Assembly: GCA_041399085.1 (NCBI GenBank)
Contig: JAWKTM010000021.1
Span: forward strand, 43,297 to 107,296
From: JAWKTM01 sp041399085
GTDB taxonomy: Bacteria > Planctomycetota > Planctomycetia > Pirellulales > Pirellulaceae
Reading direction: 5' to 3'
Length of the DNA: 64,000 nucleotides
A model generated the notes under the pieces. The model was not told where the DNA came from. It did no database searches and was given only the letters and a program-made list of their open reading frames with translations. A program made the translations under genes and the position numbers. Below, piece by piece: positions 63,698 through 64,000 of this stretch. Position 1 is the first letter of the stretch. Each line of letters begins with the position of its first letter.

Positions 63698-64000
63698 ATG
63701 TCGTCTCCCGCACTGCTTCGTCCAAGTTGCCCGCGTCTCGTTGCGCTTTGGTGCGCTGCGCTCGTCGTTTGTGTAGGTTGCGGCGACCGTTGGTTCGAAG
63801 CGGGTACGCTGGAATCGGCAATTACCAACGACCAGTTCACCTCCTGGGAAAAGCCGTCCGAGTGGTCGCAGTGGCGTGGCGGTGTGCTCGGTGGCGCGGT
63901 CGATGAGCGACCGCTGCCGACTGAATGGCGTGCTGGCGAAGGTCTGTTGTGGGAGGTGGAAATCCCAGGGCGAGGGAATTCGTCGCCCGTGGTGGTTGGC
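63698..64000 (+). CDS. PQQ-type beta-propeller lipoprotein, N-terminal part
   Basis: ATG 63698 begins a signal peptide with lipobox VCVGC. The mature start EWSQWRGGVLGG and TEWRAGEGLLWEVEIPGRG, then NSSPVVVG, is typical of planctomycete PQQ-binding-like (BamB-like) propeller lipoproteins. The window ends after 101 codons, so the propeller blades lie beyond the edge. Confidence 0.75.
   Translation, partial: MSSPALLRPSCPRLVALWCAALVVCVGCGDRWFEAGTLESAITNDQFTSWEKPSEWSQWRGGVLGGAVDERPLPTEWRAGEGLLWEVEIPGRGNSSPVVVG

Noticed and set aside
1..64000. tRNA, rRNA or riboswitch genes
   Set aside because: No cloverleaf, conserved rRNA segment or known aptamer core was recognised by eye; covariance search was not possible.

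Overview
The window reads as a chromosome segment of a high-GC planctomycete, most likely of the order Pirellulales. Direct support: prepilin-like DUF1559 genes (one beside a transthyretin-like lipoprotein), a Tat-exported DUF1501 protein, a DUF1573 protein, an orphan MoxR ATPase, FHA-GAF signalling proteins, a protein kinase/PP2C pair, a lipoprotein with four CXXCH haem motifs, and wide gaps filled with palindromic repeats. No rRNA, tRNA, CRISPR array, insertion sequence or prophage was seen.

Layout. 0-14.5 kb: housekeeping and envelope genes (zinc-ribbon fragment, PH-domain protein, rsmE, ExeA-type ATPase, DUF1559 protein with lipoprotein, phytoene-desaturase-like oxidoreductase, SapC, a broken phosphotransferase, DUF1501, pentapeptide repeat protein, M48 lipoprotein). 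14.8-19.4 kb: a damaged patch with an FHA-GAF-class III cyclase, a DAHP synthase carrying paired indels, and a topoisomerase IB, followed by an intact dprA. 20.7-31.3 kb: PAP2 phosphatase, PIG-L deacetylase, mannonate dehydratase, hybrid histidine kinase, an operon of response regulator + FHA-GAF kinase + esterase, MoxR, and a TGS-domain GTPase. 31.3-39.7 kb: family 5 uracil-DNA glycosylase, a very large exported protein (2123 aa) with alpha-2-macroglobulin-like features, and a P-II operon. 40-45.9 kb: phosphofructokinase, a broken DUF4190-DUF1559 gene, and a zinc-ribbon protein kinase beside a PP2C phosphatase. 46-64 kb: serine acetyltransferase, prenyltransferase-repeat protein, VWA protein, an exopolysaccharide set (NodB-like, WecA-like, Wzy-like), DUF1573, multihaem lipoprotein, SNF2 helicase, and the start of a PQQ-propeller lipoprotein.

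Two themes stand out. First, several dispersed or tandem intergenic repeat families share palindromic architecture: GTTTAAC-ended palindromes, a roughly 105-bp palindrome, a 42-bp array, a 21-bp GTTCC-GGAAC array, a GGCAGGAGCC family that has entered a gene, and a CTTTCGCTCCGCGAAAG family. Second, frameshift lesions are clustered. They are mostly 1-2 base indels, often in homopolymers or CG runs, while the translated fragments keep their family motifs. This fits either very recent gene decay or local sequence error. The long intact genes at 24-38 kb and 43-57 kb show that the problem is local.
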